Of a stretch of 64,000 bases of DNA, positions 60,833-64,000 are shown one piece after another. The stretch's first letter is position 1. Each line of letters begins with the position of its first letter. Source of the stretch: Ehretia macrophylla (Eukaryota > Streptophyta > Magnoliopsida > Boraginales > Ehretiaceae); assembly GCA_037974665.1 (NCBI GenBank), contig CM075769.1, forward strand, positions 82,279,190-82,343,189, written 5' to 3'. The notes under the pieces are model-generated. The model was not told the DNA's origin and searched no databases. It saw only the letters and a program-made list of their open reading frames with translations. The translations under genes were made by a program, and so were the position numbers.

Positions 60833-60950
60833 GGATGCAACAAGAGGACTTCCCAGGCGGTCACCCATCCTATTACTTCTTTCCCCCAAGCACCATTAAC
60901 TTTGGTGTTCTAATGGGATCCGGTGCATTAGTGCTGGTATGATCACACCC
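60833..60950 (-). rRNA. 5S rRNA copy 68, most diverged
   Basis: About 13 changes, including IE (67, 70), box A (56, 57) and nt 93, 78, 73, 48, 45, 39. Very likely a pseudogene although full length. Confidence 0.87.
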
Positions 60951-61509
60951 ATCATGTTAGGGGCACAATTCCTTAATGTGTTAACGGTTCACAGTTCCAG
61001 CCTAGAGAGATGGCCCATTCAGAAGGCGCAATGGGCTTAAGGACAACCCATCTGCTTCTACAACCCAGCTTCCTCGTGAGATGAGATATCGACGAGTTGT
61101 AGGGCCCTCTAATATCAGTGAGTAAGGTTGTCATCCTTTTAACAGCTCACGACATACGATCTGGTACGAAAAAATAGAGCTAAAAAAGAAAAGTGGGCCG
61201 AAACTGACGAAAACGTTCAATTTTGGGCTCCAAAAAAGGGCCCAGCGAGCTAGCTAGCTGCCCTTGTCGTACAGCTCTCGGAGAGCTTTCCAACAGTATA
61301 CTGTGCGCTGCGTAACTCCTTACAGATCAAAAGTTATGGGCACCGGAGCGAAGGAGACCTGGTCACAAGCCCTACGCACTCGGTTTCCTGGCCCAGCCTC
61401 CACGTGATGCGAAGTTGTCTTGCCCATGGTGCCGTGGGATTCGATAATAGAAAAGTGGTGGATAAAGTATCTTGGCAACCCTAACCGGAGCAAAAAAAAT
61501 TGAAAAGGG

Positions 61510-61628
61510 GGGTGCAACACGAGGACTTCCCATGGGGGCCACCCATCCTAGTACTACTCTCGCCCAAGCACGCTTAACTTCGTAGTTCTGATGGGATCCG
61601 GTGCATTAGGGCTGGTATGATCGCACCC
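61510..61628 (-). rRNA. 5S rRNA copy 69 (119 nt)
   Basis: One extra nt in the G-rich part near nt 90-95 (shared with copy 65, four units away), and changes at 46 and 19. Confidence 0.9.
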
Positions 61629-62188
61629 GTCATGTTGATTGCACAATTCCTGTATGTGTTAACGGTTCACAGTCCCAGCATACAGAGATAGCCCATTCAG
61701 AAGGCCCAATGGGATTAACGACAACCCATCCACTTCAACAACCCAGCATCCTCGCAAGATGAGATATCGACGCGTTGTAGGGCCCTCTAATGTCCCGTGA
61801 GTAAGGTTGTCATCCTTTTAACAGCTCACGATGTACGATCCGTGACGGAAAAACAAAGCTAAAAAAGAAAAGTGGCCTGAAACTGATGAAAACGTTCAAT
61901 TTTGGGCTCCAAAAAATGGCATAGCGTGCAAGTTGGCTACCCCCGTCGTAGAGCTCTCGGAGAGCTTTCCAACGGTCTGCTGTGTGCCGCGTAACTCCTT
62001 ACCGATCAAAAGTTATAAGCACCAGAGCGAAGGAGACCTGGTTACGAGTCCTACGCCCTCGGTTTACTGGCCCAGCCTCCACGTGAAGCGAAGTTGTATT
62101 GCCCAAGGCGCCGTGGGATTCGATAATAGAAATGTGCGGGATAAAGTATCTTGGCAACCCTAAAAGGAGCAAAAAAAATTGAAAAGGG

Positions 62189-62305
62189 CGGTGCAACATG
62201 AGGACTTCACAGGGGGTCACCCATCCTAGTACTACTCTCGCCCATGCACGCTTAACTTCGGATTCTGATGGGATCTGGTGCATTAGGGCTGGTATGATCG
62301 CACCC
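62189..62305 (-). rRNA. 5S rRNA copy 70 (117 nt)
   Basis: Identical to copy 66 at every position, including the deletion and the damaged promoter; it is its duplicate at 2708 bp. Confidence 0.9.
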
Positions 62306-62863
62306 ATCATGTTGATCACACAATTCCTTAGTGTTAACGGTTCACAGTCCCAACCTAGAGAGATGGCCCATTCAGAAGGCCCAATGGGCTTAACAACAAC
62401 CCATACGCTTCAACAACGTAGCATCCTTGCAAGATGTGATATCGACGCATTGTAGGGTCCTCTAATGTCTCGTGAGTAAGGCTATCATCCTTTTAACATC
62501 TCACGACGTACGATCCGTGACGAAAAAACAGAGCTAAAAAAGAAAAGTGGCCTGAAACTGATGAAAACGTTCGATTTTGGTCTCCAAATAATGGCATAGC
62601 GAGCAAGTTGGCTACCCCCATCGTAGAGCTCTCGGAGAGCTTTCCAACGGTTTGCTGTGCACCGCGTACCTCCTTACCGATCAAAAGTTATGAGCACCGG
62701 AGTGAACGAGACCTGGTCACGAGCCCTACGCCCTCGGTTTACTACCCCAGCCTCCACTTGAAGCAAAGTTGTCTTTCCCAAGGTGCCGTGGGATTCGATA
62801 ATAGAAATGTGGTGGATAAAGTATCTTGGCAACCCTAAAAGGAGCAAAAAAAATTGAAAAGGG

Positions 62864-62981
62864 GGGTACAACATGAGGACTTCACAGGGGGTCACCCATC
62901 CTAGTACTACTCTCGCCCAAGCACGCTTAACTTCGGAGTTCTGATGGGATCCGGTGCATTAGTGCTAGTATGATCGCACCC
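62864..62981 (-). rRNA. 5S rRNA copy 71
   Basis: Changes at 114, 108, 98 and 15; internal boxes intact. GATCACAC upstream and a shortened TATA-like box (CCTTTGTG). Confidence 0.92.
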
Positions 62982-63538
62982 GTCATGTTGATCACACAAT
63001 TCCTTTGTGTTAACGGTTCACAGTCCCAGCCTAGAGAGATGGTCCATTCAGAAGGCCCAATGGGCTTAACGACAACCCATCCGCTTCAACAACCCAGCAT
63101 CCTCGCAAGACGGGATATCGACGTGTTGTAGGGCCCTCTAATGTCCTGCGAGTAAGGTTGTCATCCTTTTTACAGCTCACGACGTACGATACGGGACGGA
63201 ATAACAGAGCAAAATTAGAAAAGTGGCCCGAAACTGATGAAAACGTTCGATTTTGGGCTCCAAAAAGGGCACAGCGAGCAAGCTGGCTGCCCACTTTCGT
63301 AGAGCTCTCGAAGAGCTTTCCAACGGTATGCTATGCACCGCGTAACGCCTTACGGATAAAAAGTTATAGGCACCGGAGCGACAGAGACCTGGTCACAAGC
63401 CCTGCACCCTCGGTTTGCTGGCCCATCCTTCACGTGAAGCGAAGTTGTGTTGCCCAAGGTGCCGTGGGATTCGATAATAGAAATGCGGTGGATAAAGTAT
63501 TATGGCAACCCTAATCGTAGAAAAAAAATTGAAAAGAG

Positions 63539-63656
63539 TAGGGCAACACGAGGACGTCCCAGGGGGGCACCCATCCTAGTACTACTCTCGCCCCAGCACA
63601 CTTCACTTCGGAGTTCTGATGGGATCCGGTGCATTAGTGTTGGTATGATCACACCC
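63539..63656 (-). rRNA. 5S rRNA copy 72
   Basis: About ten changes, including the 3' end (118, 117, 115), 90 (box C), 63, 57 and 53 (box A), 17 and 6. Confidence 0.88.
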
Positions 63657-64000
63657 GTCATGTCGAGGGCACAATTCCTTTATTTGTTAATGGTTCATAG
63701 TCCTAGCCTAGAGAGATGGCCCATTCAGAAGTCCCAATGGGCTTAACGACAACCCATCCGATTCAACAACCCAGCATCCTCGCAAGACGAGATATCGACG
63801 CATTGTAGGGCCCTCTAATATCCCGTGAGTAAGGTTTTCGTCCTTTTAACAGCTCACGACGTACGATACAGGACGGAATAACAGAGCAAAATTATAAAAT
63901 TTGCCCGAAATTGATGAAAACGTTCGATTTTGGGCTACAAAAAGGGCACAGCGAGCAAGCTGGCTGCCCCTATCGTAGAGCTCTCGAAGAGTTTTCCAAC

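Larger units (their letters stand above)
57570..62990. repeat. Higher-order repeat: ~2708-bp (4-unit) tandem duplication
   Basis: Matching strings at constant offset: TTAGCTTCAACAACCCA at 57665 and 60374; CTGCTTCTACAACCCAGC at 58343 and 61052; GCAAGTTGGCTACCCCCGTC at 59221 and 61928; GTTGATCACACAATTCCTTA at 59603 and 62311; GGTCTCCAAATAATGGCATA at ~59871 and ~62579. Genes 66 and 70 are identical. This is the freshest duplication in the array. Confidence 0.88.
43616..64000 (-). repeat. 5S rDNA tandem array, right block (copies 43-72)
   Basis: Thirty 5S genes, all minus strand. Much of this block is organised in higher-order repeats of 2 or 4 units, listed separately. Two short units occur: copies 49-50 are 537 bp apart and copies 51-52 are 646 bp apart because of spacer deletions. 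The last 344 bp (63657-64000) are the start of a normal spacer cut by the window edge. Confidence 0.97.

Noticed and set aside
1-64000. CRISPR-like or satellite array of an unknown system
   Set aside because: The regular repeats are fully explained by 5S genes plus spacer in 677-bp units; unit size, content and strand fit plant 5S rDNA.
63657-64000. Search for a gene or array boundary at the window's right end
   Set aside because: Only ordinary 5S spacer with the usual landmarks, including the palindrome variant; the array simply continues out of the window.

Overview
This is nuclear DNA of a flowering plant. Almost the whole window is one tandem 5S ribosomal DNA array, broken by two insertions of the same family of Ty3/gypsy LTR retrotransposon. 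Evidence: a 118-bp block that reads on the minus strand as plant 5S rRNA (GGGTGCGATCATACCAGC... to ...GTGTTGCACCC) recurs every ~677 bp; the one long ORF is a plant chromovirus Gag-Pol; no other protein gene is visible. The species cannot be named from this sequence alone.

Layout: 1-21390, 5S array, copies 1-32. 21391-25284, a 3.9-kb solo LTR in minus orientation with a perfect 5-bp target duplication (TAACT). 25285-31800, array, copies 33-42. 31801-43615, a full-length 11.8-kb retrotransposon in plus orientation: two ~3.5-kb LTRs, primer-binding site, one uninterrupted 1506-codon gag-pol, polypurine tract. 43616-64000, array, copies 43-72. I count 72 copies of the 5S gene, all on the minus strand, head to tail.

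Unit anatomy in the direction of transcription: CATAAAGG at -28, GC at -14/-13 and C at -1; a 118-nt gene with an internal Pol III promoter; CCC followed by TTTT and a second T7-T8 tract as terminator; then a ~559-bp spacer carrying a conserved 7-bp-arm palindrome. The many 60-100 codon ORFs that recur in both strands with the 677-bp period are chance reading frames of this spacer.

The array is poorly homogenised. Only two copies (10758-10875 and 57448-57565) match the plant 5S consensus throughout; most differ at 3-9 positions and the worst at about 13. Changes are over-represented at the six CpG sites, as expected for methylated, silenced copies. Local duplications of 2, 3 and 4 units (1.35, 2.03 and 2.71 kb) are clear at 8.9-12.9, 43.6-47.7, 52.3-54.9, 55.1-57.5 and 57.6-63.0 kb. 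I did not find a novel gene system. The points most worth following are the discordant 16-17 bp flanks of the full-length element, a promoter-variant 5S subfamily, the mutation signature, and the intact young retrotransposon inside rDNA.
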